The notes: a model not told the origin generated them from the letters alone. Shown: positions 37,011-45,557, counted from the first letter of the stretch. The stretch is DNA of 64,000 nucleotides from Rhizobium rosettiformans W3 (GCF_004912135.1 NZ_STGU01000008.1:186001-250000); one strand, 5' to 3'. Program-made: numbers and translations.

Positions 37011-37607
37011 TCAATTGGATTGTTCTCCAATTTTCGGGATCCCGACAGCTATCCGATTTATCCGCCACCATGCGAAGACCGACAGGAGGAGCATTGCAGC
37101 AAGTAAGACAACACTTGCAAAGCCCCAGCCGGTTTCCACCGCCTCGTCGATCTGTGCGCCGAAAACGAAGCCCGCCATAACCAGGCAGACGGTCCAAACT
37201 ATTGCTGATCCTGCATTCAGAACTGTAAACTTTGCCCATGACATTGATCCGAGACCAACCGGAAGCGCGCCGATGGTCCGCATACCCTTGGGATATCTGT
37301 AAAGAAAGATGTAGGCCCAACCGTACTTTGCAACTAGGATTTTCGCGCCCGCATAGGCCTTTTCAGCAAAAGGCCACCTCGTTAACCACGCATCCCCGTA
37401 TCGTCTGGCGATAAAGAACCGTGCTTCGTCCCCGAGATAGCCGCCGGCAAAGGTTACGGCTAAAACAAGGGACAAGTCCAAAGCTTGTGTTTGAGCCGCA
37501 TAGCCCGCGAACAATGGAAGACTACCGCTTTTCAGCATGCAATATGCAAAAAGCAGGATGTAGATCCATGTACCGTATTCTTGTAGTAGATCAGACAAGC
37601 CGTCCAT
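37011..37607 (-). CDS. DedA-family membrane protein
   Basis: Inner-membrane protein of 198 residues with four or five hydrophobic segments. DedA marks are the SLPLFAGYAAQ loop, the conserved GGYLGDEARFFIARRYGD (G..LGD..WY.IGR in the family) and FLYRYPKGMRTIGALPVGLGSMSW (RF.PG.R......AG in the family). The family acts in lipid-carrier or phospholipid flipping and envelope stress tolerance. Substrate here is unknown. It has no close operon partner: 300 bases separate it from the transpeptidase gene upstream. Confidence 0.85.
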   Translation of the reverse strand: MDGLSDLLQEYGTWIYILLFAYCMLKSGSLPLFAGYAAQTQALDLSLVLAVTFAGGYLGDEARFFIARRYGDAWLTRWPFAEKAYAGAKILVAKYGWAYIFLYRYPKGMRTIGALPVGLGSMSWAKFTVLNAGSAIVWTVCLVMAGFVFGAQIDEAVETGWGFASVVLLAAMLLLSVFAWWRINRIAVGIPKIGEQSN

Positions 37608-37907
37608 ATCGCTTCACCAAGTCAAATCGCAGGCACAAACAGAAACTCTTTTGTGTACGATCTACACGATCTATCGGATGTTTTCCTTCGCATGGCCTGC
37701 CTGGTGAGTGCACGACCATCGGGCATCTGGTTCAGTTTGGCAGAGCCCGCGCACGAACTGAGGCTGCCGGTGTTTTCCAACAGCCTCTACCTGACAGCGC
37801 CAGGAGAATGCGGATAACCGGAGTCGGCCCCTACATGGCACAGGCCTTGCATGCCTGACCCGACTTCAGGCCGCTGAACTGTTGAGGGGCTTCACGGTTT
37901 TCTCCGT
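37608..37907. other. Non-coding gap of 300 bases
   Basis: Between the DedA gene and the L,D-transpeptidase gene. It probably contains the DedA promoter. A 145-codon plus-strand frame crosses it but overlaps the DedA gene antisense and has no protein-like features. No repeat or hairpin of note. Confidence 0.35.
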
Positions 37908-38609
37908 CTAAGCCTCAGAGAAGGGAGGCAGGCTGGTAACGACGATGGGGGTTTTGCCTGGCACTCGACCATACAAGTCGACAACGTCCTGATTGATCAT
38001 ACGGACACACCCCGAGGATACCGACTTGCCAATCGTCCACCATTCTGGCGATCCATGGATGCGGTATAGCGTGTCTTCGCCATTCTGAAAAATGTAAAGC
38101 GCACGCGCGCCCAAAGGATTCTCGAGGCCAGGTGGCATACCACCATTGGCAATGCTATAGGGCGCAAGTTCTGGCTGTCGAGCGACCATCTCGTCAGGTG
38201 GCGTCCAGCGCGGCCACTGACGTTTGTACTGGATGACCCCCTTGCCCGACCATTCGAACCCCTGCCGGCCGAGACCGACGCCGTATCGCATCGCCTGTCC
38301 GCCCTCGTAAGTCAGGTAGAGAAAGTAATTGGCCGTATCCACGACCAATGTGCCTGGCCGCTGTCCAGTCGGATCACTCACCATCTGCCGGTAATAGCGC
38401 TTGGCGATCTTCTGGTAGGGTATAGCAGGCAGCGGGAACTGTTCGTTCAGTATTGGTCCATAGGTGATTTCCAGAACCGGATGGGCGGTGGGCACGATTT
38501 CAGACTGTGTCGTCTCCACGGTCGTTCTCGAGCAGCCAGTCAATACAGCCGCCGCTGCCCCAGCACCGCCGATAACGAAGCCTCGTCGTGTCAATTTCCC
38601 AGACTGCAA
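37908..38609 (-). CDS. L,D-transpeptidase (YkuD domain)
   Basis: Periplasmic peptidoglycan crosslinking enzyme of 233 residues. The N-terminus has LTRRGFVIGG and a lipobox-like AVLTGCS, so it is Tat- and/or lipoprotein-exported. The YkuD domain starts near GTLVVDTANYFLYL and has the catalytic HGSPEWWTIGKSVSSGCVRM motif (His-x-x..., Ser-Gly-Cys). It makes 3-3 crosslinks or attaches proteins to the wall. It follows the SCO1 gene by 31 bases on the same strand and so shares the MerR-type promoter at 39299-39329. Confidence 0.92.
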   Translation of the reverse strand: MQSGKLTRRGFVIGGAGAAAAVLTGCSRTTVETTQSEIVPTAHPVLEITYGPILNEQFPLPAIPYQKIAKRYYRQMVSDPTGQRPGTLVVDTANYFLYLTYEGGQAMRYGVGLGRQGFEWSGKGVIQYKRQWPRWTPPDEMVARQPELAPYSIANGGMPPGLENPLGARALYIFQNGEDTLYRIHGSPEWWTIGKSVSSGCVRMINQDVVDLYGRVPGKTPIVVTSLPPFSEA

Positions 38610-38640
38610 TGTATTTCCTCTCGAAGGTTGAAGTTCTGGC

Positions 38641-39255
38641 TTAAGAGCCGGTCATCAGATTGCGGATTTTCTTCATGCGAACCTCGCGGGATTCATGCAT
38701 GTCGAGCGTTCCTTTGAAGCTCCCATTGGCGTCCATCATGTATACGCCAGCCGTATGGTCCATTGTGTAGCTTCCATCTTCGGTCGGAACCTTGCGTGCA
38801 TAGGCGGAGAAAGCTTTAACAGCCGTCGCTGTTTGCTCCGGCGTTCCCCGAAGGGCAAGGATTCGACGGTCGAAGGATGTCATGTACTCGTTCAGCAACT
38901 GCTGAGTATCTCTCTCGGGGTCAACGCTGATGAATACAACGTTGAAACCGCTCGCAGCCGGCCCGAGTTCATTCATCAGGTCACTCAACTCGAACAACGT
39001 TGTGGGGCAGATGTCTGGGCAGTGCGTAAAGCCAAAAAACGCCAAATACGGCTTTCCCTTGAGGACAGCGTTGTCGATCACTTGGCCCCGGTGCGAAACC
39101 AACTCAAATGGGCGACCGATCGCAGGGGTAGAGGACGTGTCTGGCTCACCACGTTTGCCGCCACCCGACTGCAGCAAATAACCTATAATCAGTAGCAATG
39201 TGAAGATCGCAACCACACACCACGCCACAAGTCGAAACGCTCTGAGAGCTTTCAT
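38641..39255 (-). CDS. SCO1/SenC-family copper chaperone / thiol-disulfide protein
   Basis: Membrane-anchored periplasmic protein of 204 residues. One N-terminal helix (FRLVAWCVVAIFTLLLIIGYLL) precedes a thioredoxin-like domain with the copper-binding CPDIC (CxxxC) in FGFTHCPDICPTTLFEL and the third ligand His in MDHTAGVYMMD. SCO proteins deliver copper to the CuA site of cytochrome oxidase or act in redox sensing. First gene of a leftward pair with the L,D-transpeptidase, behind a MerR-type promoter. No cytochrome oxidase gene is in the window. Confidence 0.92.
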   Translation of the reverse strand: MKALRAFRLVAWCVVAIFTLLLIIGYLLQSGGGKRGEPDTSSTPAIGRPFELVSHRGQVIDNAVLKGKPYLAFFGFTHCPDICPTTLFELSDLMNELGPAASGFNVVFISVDPERDTQQLLNEYMTSFDRRILALRGTPEQTATAVKAFSAYARKVPTEDGSYTMDHTAGVYMMDANGSFKGTLDMHESREVRMKKIRNLMTGS

Positions 39256-39298
39256 CTAATTCCCTGCCGACATTCACCCTGAAGAACCTCTTGGAGCA

Positions 39299-39329
39299 GT
39301 CCTAATCCCTCTAGTAGCTTGAGGTTCAA
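39299..39329 (-). promoter_or_regulatory. MerR-type promoter for SCO1 and L,D-transpeptidase
   Basis: Reading left: -35 TTGAAC (39324-39329), a 19-base spacer containing CTCAAGCTACTAGAGG, and -10 TAGGAC (39299-39304). The spacer is an inverted repeat, and 19 bases is the over-long spacing characteristic of MerR-activated promoters. Its core is identical over 16 bases to the dsbB site 80 bases away. Confidence 0.75.
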
Positions 39330-39400
39330 GGCAAGTGGCGAAGAAAATCGAAATTCTCCTCAGTCATGTCGCTGTCATCCACATCGGACAGAAAGCGCCC

Positions 39401-39431
39401 TTGACCCTCAAGCTACTAGAGGTTTCATACT
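39401..39431 (+). promoter_or_regulatory. MerR-type promoter for dsbB-dsbA-CDF
   Basis: -35 TTGACC (39401-39406), a 19-base spacer containing CTCAAGCTACTAGAGG, and -10 CATACT (39426-39431), just 12 bases before the dsbB start. The leader is therefore extremely short. Same operator core as the divergent SCO1 promoter. Confidence 0.78.
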
Positions 39432-39442
39432 GACGAGCATCA

Positions 39443-39895
39443 ATGAGCGACAGGAATGGCAGAGAAGTGGTGAAAACTAACGACGGCGCATGGCTTGCGA
39501 TCTTTAGCGCGTGGATAATTGCCATGGGTTCGACGCTCGGCGCACTGTTTATCGGTGAGGTCATGGGGCAAGCGCCATGCGATCTCTGTTGGCACCAGCG
39601 AGCTTTCATGTTTCCATTGGCAGTGCTGCTCGCCGTCGCCGCTTTCCGCTCTGATGCCCGCGCCTGGATCTATGCCGTTCCGCTGGCAGCGGTGGGATGG
39701 TCGATCGCGGCATTTCACAACCTTCTTTACTTCAACATCATCCCCACGGCCATCAAGCCTTGCGGCCAGGGGCCATCCTGCTCGGGCTCGGGTATGCTCC
39801 TCTTCGGAACCCTGCCCATTCCGCTCCTGTCGCTTGGCGCGTTTACTGTCATCATCGTCCTACTTCTAATCGTGCGCCGGAGAACACCAGCATGA
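39443..39895 (+). CDS. dsbB: DsbB-family disulfide oxidoreductase
   Basis: Inner-membrane protein of 150 residues with four hydrophobic segments that passes electrons from DsbA to quinone. The first cysteine pair is in APCDLCWHQR (CxxC followed by the conserved WHQR), the second in KPCGQGPSC in the second periplasmic loop. Start overlaps no upstream gene; stop overlaps the DsbA start (ATGA at 39892-39895). With DsbA it forms a complete oxidative folding pair under metal-type control. Confidence 0.93.
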   Translation: MSDRNGREVVKTNDGAWLAIFSAWIIAMGSTLGALFIGEVMGQAPCDLCWHQRAFMFPLAVLLAVAAFRSDARAWIYAVPLAAVGWSIAAFHNLLYFNIIPTAIKPCGQGPSCSGSGMLLFGTLPIPLLSLGAFTVIIVLLLIVRRRTPA

Positions 39896-40554
39896 ACAGA
39901 CGCACTTTCGTTATCGCTTCGGCTTCGGCCGCGATTGCCGTTTTCGCAGGCGGCGCGGCCCTCTATGATGGGCTTACGCCAGAAGCGGAGCCAGCGCCCT
40001 CTCCAATGCCGGGGAACAATACCCTCGTCAGAATGCACTCGCCGGTCATGGGGCCGGTTTCGGCGCCTGTGACAATTGTCGAGTTTTTTGATCCGTCATG
40101 TGAGGCGTGCCGGGCCTTTTATCCGCTCGTGAAGCAGATGATGATGCAGACCGGAAATGACGTGCGACTTGTCCTGCGATACACCGTATTCCACGAAGGT
40201 TCCGACGATGCCGTGCGCATATTGGAGGCCGCGCGCAAACAAAACCTGTTTGAACCGGTCCTAGAAGCGATACTGGAACAGCAGCCTGTCTGGGCCGATC
40301 ATGGCAGACCAGATCTAGAAAAGGCATGGCAGATTGCGGCGATGGCCGGACTTGATGTCGAGCAGGGAAAGAAGGATGCGGCGTCCCCCGCGATCGACAA
40401 TATTCTTGCCCAGGATATGGCCGATGTTCAGGCCAACAATGTGAAACAGACCCCGACCTTTTTCGTGAACGAAAAGCCTCTCACAGAGTTCAGTCCGCAA
40501 GGTCTTTTCACCCTGGTGAAGGCTGAAATCGATGCCAGCAAGGCAGGATCCTGA
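39892..40554 (+). CDS. DsbA-family thioredoxin-like oxidoreductase
   Basis: Periplasmic protein of 220 residues. A signal or anchor (RTFVIASASAAIAVFAGGAAL) is followed by VTIVEFFDPSCEACRAFYPL with active site CEAC, and cis-Pro in QTPTFFVNEKPL. It introduces or isomerises disulfide bonds in exported proteins; its redox partner is the overlapping DsbB. The CEAC active site differs from the CPHC of classical DsbA, so its redox potential may differ. The CDF gene follows by 23 bases. Confidence 0.92.
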   Translation: MNRRTFVIASASAAIAVFAGGAALYDGLTPEAEPAPSPMPGNNTLVRMHSPVMGPVSAPVTIVEFFDPSCEACRAFYPLVKQMMMQTGNDVRLVLRYTVFHEGSDDAVRILEAARKQNLFEPVLEAILEQQPVWADHGRPDLEKAWQIAAMAGLDVEQGKKDAASPAIDNILAQDMADVQANNVKQTPTFFVNEKPLTEFSPQGLFTLVKAEIDASKAGS

Positions 40555-40577
40555 CCTCGGAGACCGGACCGGAATTC

Positions 40578-41501
40578 ATGAGTGGACATCACCACGATCA
40601 TGGAGCGGATGCAGGAGACAAGCGTATAGGGGGAGCAATTCTCGTAAACGTGCTCCTTACTTTTGCGCAGATTGCCGGCGGCATCTTCTCCGGCAGTCTT
40701 TCCCTGATCGCGGATGCGCTCCACAACTTCAGTGACGCTGCATCACTTGTGATCGCGTATGGTGCACGTCGGATCGCGCGCCGCCGTGCTGACGAAAGAA
40801 TGACGTTCGGCTATGTTCGTGCGGAAATCGTCGCATCGCTGATCAACTACACGACTTTGATCGTCATTGGGCTCTATCTCGTGTATGAAGCGGTCATGCG
40901 GTTCATCACACCGGCGCCGATAGAAGGGTGGACGGTCGTGATCGTCGCTGGCATCGCGCTCGTCATCGATTTGATTACAGCCATGCTCACCTACACCCTT
41001 TCAAAAACCAGCATGAATATCCGCGCCGCTTTCTTGCACAATGTGTCGGACGCGCTTGGATCGGTGGGTGTGATTATTGCCGGCACGCTTGTGCTAATAT
41101 ACGGCTGGACATGGATTGACCCAGCGATCACCCTCATGATCGCAGCCTACATACTCTGGCAGGCCTTCACTGAGATCGGAGGATCGATCAAAATCCTGAT
41201 GATGGCGGCGCCTGAGGACGTAAATGTGAACGAACTTGTTTCAGACATGCGTTCCGTCGAAGGCGTCCAGGAGGTGCACCATGTCCATGTGTGGCGGATC
41301 GATGAAGATCACAAGGCATTGCAAGCGCATCTCGTTGTGACGGAGTCATCTCTGCGCGGTGCTGCTGAAGTGAAAGGCGCAATGCGAAAAATCCTGCGGG
41401 ACAGGCACGGTATCGGCCACAGCACTCTGGAAATCGAAACGCCAGAGGACGGTTGCGAAGACGGCGTACAGGTCATCGGTCATAATGTTGTAGGGACCTG
41501 A
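40578..41501 (+). CDS. Cation diffusion facilitator metal exporter (CzcD/ZitB type)
   Basis: Inner-membrane proton/divalent-metal antiporter of 307 residues with six hydrophobic segments. A His-rich lead (SGHHHDHGAD) precedes the first helix. Transport-site pairs are HNFSD in helix 2 and HNVSD in helix 5, the 2 His-2 Asp pattern of Zn/Co/Cd exporters. The C-terminal cytoplasmic domain has VHHVHVWRIDEDHKALQAHLVV. Third gene of the MerR-box operon with DsbB and DsbA, and convergent with a CzcO-like gene. Confidence 0.93.
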   Translation: MSGHHHDHGADAGDKRIGGAILVNVLLTFAQIAGGIFSGSLSLIADALHNFSDAASLVIAYGARRIARRRADERMTFGYVRAEIVASLINYTTLIVIGLYLVYEAVMRFITPAPIEGWTVVIVAGIALVIDLITAMLTYTLSKTSMNIRAAFLHNVSDALGSVGVIIAGTLVLIYGWTWIDPAITLMIAAYILWQAFTEIGGSIKILMMAAPEDVNVNELVSDMRSVEGVQEVHHVHVWRIDEDHKALQAHLVVTESSLRGAAEVKGAMRKILRDRHGIGHSTLEIETPEDGCEDGVQVIGHNVVGT

Positions 41502-41503
41502 GA

Positions 41504-42562
41504 CTAGAGGCTTTGCAGGTACCGTTGACGGATATGCTCAACGATGAAAGCCGCATCGTCAGCCACACCCGCGATCAGACCAGAGGCACGGTTCCGCTGC
41601 CATGGACGTCCTACATAGTAGAGGCCGGCAACAGGCGAAATCCCGTTGGAGTGAATTGGGGCAGCCCGAGCATCAACTGCACCTTCGACTTCAATCCAAG
41701 GAAGCTCATCGGCATAGCCTGTCGCCCAAACTATGGATCTGATGTTCTCGCTCGATCCGTCGGCGAAACTTGCCCCGCGATCATGGATCGCAGCCAGTCT
41801 CGGCTTCAGGATTACCCCCAACCGCCTAAGTGAAGCATCGTCATTGCCACGAACAGGGAATGGATCCGCACGCCTCATCCTTCGCCCGATGATCCCCTGC
41901 GCCGATGCACGGAGAAGGCCGAGCTGCCCCAGCCATACCCACAAACTGCGTCCGAGGATCTTCTCCGGTAAAAGTCTGCGCTTTCGCCCGCGTGCAAGCA
42001 GCACCTGTTGAAACCCAGCCAACGCGATTGCCACGTCCCTTCCACTCGCGCCATCTCCGACAACAAGAACAGGGCCTTTCGCCACCGAGCCCGGATTGCG
42101 GAACTCAGTTACGTGCATCTGCTGAATGTCGGCCGGGAGCAATTTCGACAATCCAGGAATTCGCGGTGTTGAAAATGCCCCCGCGGCAACGATGACAATA
42201 TGACTTGTGAGACGATCGCCGTCTTGCGTTGACGCCACGAAGAGACTGCCTGCCTTCTCAAGTCGAACGACCTTCTTCGAACTGATGACCGGAAGTTTAT
42301 GGAAGGAAGCATACCGCCGCAGATAGTCAGCAAACTCATCCTTTCCAGCATAGCCATTTGCATCACCAACCAGGGGCATATCCGAGAGCGCACTGATGCT
42401 GCGAGGTGTAAAAAGTGTGAGGCTGTCATATCTGTTGCGCCAGCTGTCGCCGATTTTTGTGCCAGCATCGACAATCAAGAAGCTCAGGCCCTGCCTCTTC
42501 AAGGCATATGCCGCAGCGAGCCCGGCTTGACCCGCCCCTATAATCAGGATGTTGGTCCGCAT
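41504..42562 (-). CDS. FAD/NAD(P)-dependent oxidoreductase (CzcO/flavin monooxygenase-like)
   Basis: Protein of 352 residues with two dinucleotide-binding motifs: GAGQAGLAAAYALKRQG near residue 9 for FAD and GDGASGRDVAIALAGF near residue 165 for NADPH, plus the ATGY motif (VWATGYADELPW). It resembles CzcO, the oxidoreductase commonly paired with CzcD-type exporters, and ends two bases from the convergent CDF gene. The ATG at 42562 has GAGAGG upstream. It is the third gene of a leftward set with the YafK-type transpeptidase and a 56-residue membrane protein. Substrate unknown. Confidence 0.85.
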   Translation of the reverse strand: MRTNILIIGAGQAGLAAAYALKRQGLSFLIVDAGTKIGDSWRNRYDSLTLFTPRSISALSDMPLVGDANGYAGKDEFADYLRRYASFHKLPVISSKKVVRLEKAGSLFVASTQDGDRLTSHIVIVAAGAFSTPRIPGLSKLLPADIQQMHVTEFRNPGSVAKGPVLVVGDGASGRDVAIALAGFQQVLLARGRKRRLLPEKILGRSLWVWLGQLGLLRASAQGIIGRRMRRADPFPVRGNDDASLRRLGVILKPRLAAIHDRGASFADGSSENIRSIVWATGYADELPWIEVEGAVDARAAPIHSNGISPVAGLYYVGRPWQRNRASGLIAGVADDAAFIVEHIRQRYLQSL

Positions 42563-42588
42563 TGTATTCCTCTCAAGCAAGATCGTCG

Positions 42589-42759
42589 TTATCCATCAAC
42601 GGCTGGGGAGGTTACGGTTACATTGGGCTCAGGCCTTGCCTCTCGACCAATATGCGAGAAGCTCAAGAGAAACACCGCCACAACGAAAATCGTGAGCACT
42701 GCCAACACAATCCAGTTATTGCGTCGTATCTTCTTAATCCGCTCATCGGGCTGGGCCAT
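42589..42759 (-). CDS. Small single-pass membrane protein (56 residues)
   Basis: Short frame with a strong AGGAG site eight bases before its ATG. The product has a charged head (MAQPDERIKKIRRNN), one hydrophobic helix (WIVLAVLTIFVVAVFLLSFS) and a soluble tail ending in a Val/Thr/Pro-rich stretch. The positive charge before the helix predicts the N-terminus inside and tail outside. It starts three bases after the transpeptidase stop and ends 26 bases before the CzcO-like start, so it is a true operon member. No family recognised; it resembles small oxidase-assembly or stress membrane proteins only in shape. Confidence 0.72.
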   Translation of the reverse strand: MAQPDERIKKIRRNNWIVLAVLTIFVVAVFLLSFSHIGREARPEPNVTVTSPAVDG

Positions 42760-42762
42760 AAT

Positions 42763-43848
42763 TCAATCTCCTGCCGCACTTGGGGCGGTCACCCCGTCGC
42801 CGGACCTGGCCTTCTTCTTCTGGAAGGGGTCAGCCAGCGCCGCATCTGGTCTGCTAACCGGATATTTTGTGCCCGAGATGCGAGCCGCAAGTCGGTCCGG
42901 ACCCTCTTTCTTAAGGAGTGCGCGGAAACTTGGATGCATCCCGCCATCCACATAGGACGACACCGTGGAGCCGCCGGCCTGTTGAAGCGCAGCCTCAAGC
43001 CTTTGGTTTTCTTCGGCCATGCGGGCCATCAGTGCGGGATCAGGAGAAGCGACGCTTGCGGGGCAAGCCTCCAGTGGGTAACGGGGCTCTCCGCCCACGA
43101 ACTCTTTGTTGAACATGTAGCGGCGGCCACACACCGAGACTTTTGGTTGCTGACGGGTCAGTTCGAAAAGGTCGTATCCCTCCTTCAGAGTCCGCCAGAA
43201 CGACAGGTTTTGATTGTCCTTGTGCAGCGCCATGTTTTCCGTCGTCATCCGGAAAGGATAGGCCTGGACCTGGAACCGCTCCTGTCCCGATGAAAGTGCC
43301 TTGGCGACGATTGCATATATCTCACCGACGCCCTGGTCTGTCAGCGCAAAGCAACCGGAAGAGGAGCAAGCACCGTGGACCATCAGCGCCTCGCCGGTAT
43401 AGCCGAGTGCCGACTCAAGCCTGTTTGGATAGCCCAGGTTGAAAGATACATAGTACTGCGATTTAGGATTCAGCATGCCTTTCGAGACATGGTAAAATCC
43501 TTCGGGCGCTTGGCGATCACCGTCCTTAAGCTTGGGGCCTAGCTTCCCGGACCACCTGCACATCGGATATGTCTTGAGCAGTGCGTAGCGTCCACTTCGG
43601 TCAATCTTCCAGACCTCGAGCTCGCTTTCCTGCTTGAAGATCCTGATCAGGACGGGGCTTTCCGCTGCCATCCCCTTCTTTGCCATCTCTGCCAGCATCT
43701 TGCTCGACAGTTCGGGTGCCCTGCTGGACAGGTCGTCCAGCCCCATGTCTGAAACACATCCGGATAGGGAGACAGCTATAAGGGCTCCAATGCAGGCATT
43801 CCGCGCGATCAGAAGTGCTCGTTCATTCAAATTCTGAAACCAATTCAT
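42763..43848 (-). CDS. YafK-type L,D-transpeptidase-like lipoprotein
   Basis: Envelope protein of 361 residues. A lipobox LSGC near residue 30 ends an N-terminal helix, so it is probably a lipoprotein. The YkuD-like domain has LIRIFKQESELEVWKID, the CRWSGKLGPKLKDGDRQAPEGFY segment typical of YafK, and catalytic HGACSSSGCFALTD (His, Ser-Gly-Cys). A C-terminal region of about 120 residues is extra. Family members (YafK/DpaA) can cut the tie between Braun-type lipoprotein and wall, or form crosslinks. First gene of a leftward operon behind a MerR-type promoter at 43987-44017. Confidence 0.87.
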   Translation of the reverse strand: MNWFQNLNERALLIARNACIGALIAVSLSGCVSDMGLDDLSSRAPELSSKMLAEMAKKGMAAESPVLIRIFKQESELEVWKIDRSGRYALLKTYPMCRWSGKLGPKLKDGDRQAPEGFYHVSKGMLNPKSQYYVSFNLGYPNRLESALGYTGEALMVHGACSSSGCFALTDQGVGEIYAIVAKALSSGQERFQVQAYPFRMTTENMALHKDNQNLSFWRTLKEGYDLFELTRQQPKVSVCGRRYMFNKEFVGGEPRYPLEACPASVASPDPALMARMAEENQRLEAALQQAGGSTVSSYVDGGMHPSFRALLKKEGPDRLAARISGTKYPVSRPDAALADPFQKKKARSGDGVTAPSAAGD

Positions 43849-43986
43849 TTCGTCACTCTTCGCGCTTTCAATGAAACCCTGCCGACATCACCCAAAAGGT
43901 GCCGAGCGCACCACGGCAGCCGGCAATACAGGAAGGGGGCACGACCGCACGACGCCGCATCGAACAAATCCTTGGCCGCCGGTACA

Positions 43987-44017
43987 GATATAGGACCTCA
44001 AGTAACTAGAGCTACAA
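43987..44017 (-). promoter_or_regulatory. MerR-type promoter for the YafK-type transpeptidase operon
   Basis: Reading left: -35 TTGTAG (44012-44017), a 19-base spacer containing CTCTAGTTACTTGAGG, and -10 TATATC (43987-43992). The transpeptidase start lies about 140 bases downstream, leaving a long leader. Confidence 0.72.
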
Positions 44018-44061
44018 GGGGCAGCCCCAGGAAAAGCTGAACGCTCCTCCCACCCAACCAT

Positions 44062-44595
44062 CTACTCATCTTTGGGTACGGGGCCAGGCACAACATCGAG
44101 CAGAGATTTATCAACCAGGGGGGTTACCTTCATTGGGTTTGCTCCGGAGGTGCGCATCCGCTCCAGATCTGCTGCAGTGAGGTAATCGAGTTTGGTGATC
44201 AGAGTTTTATAGTAGGCTTGCAGACCAATCCGCTTGTTCATCCGCTCCACCAGATCTAACCTCAGAGTGTCAGCTGCGAATTCGGGATCAGTGAGAACCG
44301 GTCCCGACACCAGTGTCGCGATCAATTCGTCCGTCAGTTCTGCCTCCGGGCTGGGGCTAGCACGCAGTGCCTCGTCATTTGCGGTCAACGTCACTTCCGC
44401 AACGACGTAACCGTCCACCTTTTTCTCCCGAATGATCGGGACGGTCACCATCGCCGATTTGACCACCTCATGTTCGGTGAGCCCGGGAGACTGCGCCTCA
44501 ACCTGTTTGGGCGCCGGGGCCCACTGGAAACCAGCGTAGACAGCAACCAGGCACACCAAGACACACCACGCTCCGGAGAATGCAATCTTCCACAT
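44062..44595 (-). CDS. Hypothetical membrane-anchored periplasmic protein
   Basis: A 177-residue protein with one N-terminal hydrophobic segment (SGAWCVLVCLVAVYAGFQW) and a soluble domain outside. GGAGATC precedes the ATG. The domain contains VVKSAMVTVPIIREKKVDGYVVAEVTLTA and a helical C-terminal half ending VVPGPVPKDE. The topology (single anchor, then a domain that begins with a V-x-VP-II strand) is similar to FliL-like proteins, but no specific match is claimed. The upstream 195 bases hold no clear operator. Confidence 0.72.
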   Translation of the reverse strand: MWKIAFSGAWCVLVCLVAVYAGFQWAPAPKQVEAQSPGLTEHEVVKSAMVTVPIIREKKVDGYVVAEVTLTANDEALRASPSPEAELTDELIATLVSGPVLTDPEFAADTLRLDLVERMNKRIGLQAYYKTLITKLDYLTAADLERMRTSGANPMKVTPLVDKSLLDVVPGPVPKDE

Positions 44596-44789
44596 TTACT
44601 GATCTCCATGAGGATCAACCGGAGCTACGCCGGGGTCCTCCACGGATCGATGTCCTGTCATCGCATTCAGGCGTGATTGGACAGTGCTCGATCCTTTAGT
44701 CGATGAGAGCCGCTTTCAAGCCGCGTGTTGGACATAGTCCAACACAGCAGACACTTGTTGACGATCTCCGGGCGGTTTTAACGGTAAGA

Positions 44790-45113
44790 TCAGGCTCGGG
44801 GAGGAGGATCAAGGGGATCAATGCCTGCAAAGACACGGAACCGATTTGGTGAAACTCTGTAGGCAGAGAACATTCGTTCCGAAATTGCAGCGCTTTCCTG
44901 CAGGCAAGCCAGAAGCTCGTGAGAATGCTCGACCAGATGCTGGCATTTCGCGTGGGCACCAGCAGACACAGTCCCTTGATGGACGGTTCTGGATATCGTC
45001 GCCCCGGAAATGACATTCCGTGCGACTGATCCATGCGGACCCGCAATGGCGACTGCCAACAGCAGTGCCACACACAAAATCCGAATCGATTTTCCGAGCC
45101 GCGACATCATCAC
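44790..45113 (-). CDS. Hypothetical secreted small protein
   Basis: A 107-residue frame with a credible signal peptide (LGKSIRILCVALLLAVAIAGPHG). The mature part holds a Cys/His cluster (HAKCQHLVEHSHELLAC) that could bind metal. There is no good ribosome-binding site, and another frame overlaps it, so the call rests on the signal peptide. A degraded CTCTAG-type element lies upstream at 45210-45228. Unknown function. Confidence 0.45.
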   Translation of the reverse strand: MMMSRLGKSIRILCVALLLAVAIAGPHGSVARNVISGATISRTVHQGTVSAGAHAKCQHLVEHSHELLACLQESAAISERMFSAYRVSPNRFRVFAGIDPLDPPPRA

Positions 45114-45235
45114 ACGTCACACTCAACCTGTTTGAGATTGCCTGAAGCTGGTGCACACGCACCGCCGCACGATGGAGGACGCAGACAATAAGAATTGATT
45201 TCCCCGTATGTGACCATAGCCTCTAGAGTCGAGAA

Positions 45236-45466
45236 ATGATCGGTTCAGTCGCACGTATCGCAAAAAAACTTGGCATGATCGCTGCGTTTTCGCTGGTGGG
45301 ATTTGTGTTCGTCAAGGTTGTTTTTGCCGTCGTTTGCTGGGGCATAGGACATGACTCCTTCGAGGCCATCGCGGGCATCGTCTCATCCATCGGCCTTGGG
45401 GGCTGGATCGGCATAGAGGCCTATCTGTCGTTCACAAGCTGGCGATCTCATAAAAAAGTGCCTTAA
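45236..45466 (+). CDS. Small hydrophobic membrane protein
   Basis: A 76-residue protein with two hydrophobic segments (LGMIAAFSLVGFVFVKVVFAVVCW and IVSSIGLGGWIGIEAYLSF) and a basic tail (WRSHKKVP). No strong ribosome-binding site. Composition fits a real small membrane protein in a region rich in envelope genes. Unknown function. Confidence 0.5.
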   Translation: MIGSVARIAKKLGMIAAFSLVGFVFVKVVFAVVCWGIGHDSFEAIAGIVSSIGLGGWIGIEAYLSFTSWRSHKKVP

Positions 45467-45557
45467 TTCGACACAGGCCGATAAAATTGCACTGAATTTC
45501 TTTGCGTGATGATCGTGTTCGATCCGCATAACTCGTCCCAAGACACAGGGACGACTT

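Noticed and set aside
37421..37858. 145-codon plus-strand frame across the DedA 5' region
   Set aside because: Largely antisense to DedA with no gene-like features.
41500..41515. GACTAGAGG at the CDF/CzcO-like gene ends as a MerR box
   Set aside because: It is formed by the overlapping stop regions of convergent genes and has no second arm or promoter context.
45205..45235. CTCTAGAG near 45221-45228 as a seventh MerR-type box
   Set aside because: Only one arm matches, the second arm is one base short, and no TTG-type -35 lies at the right distance.
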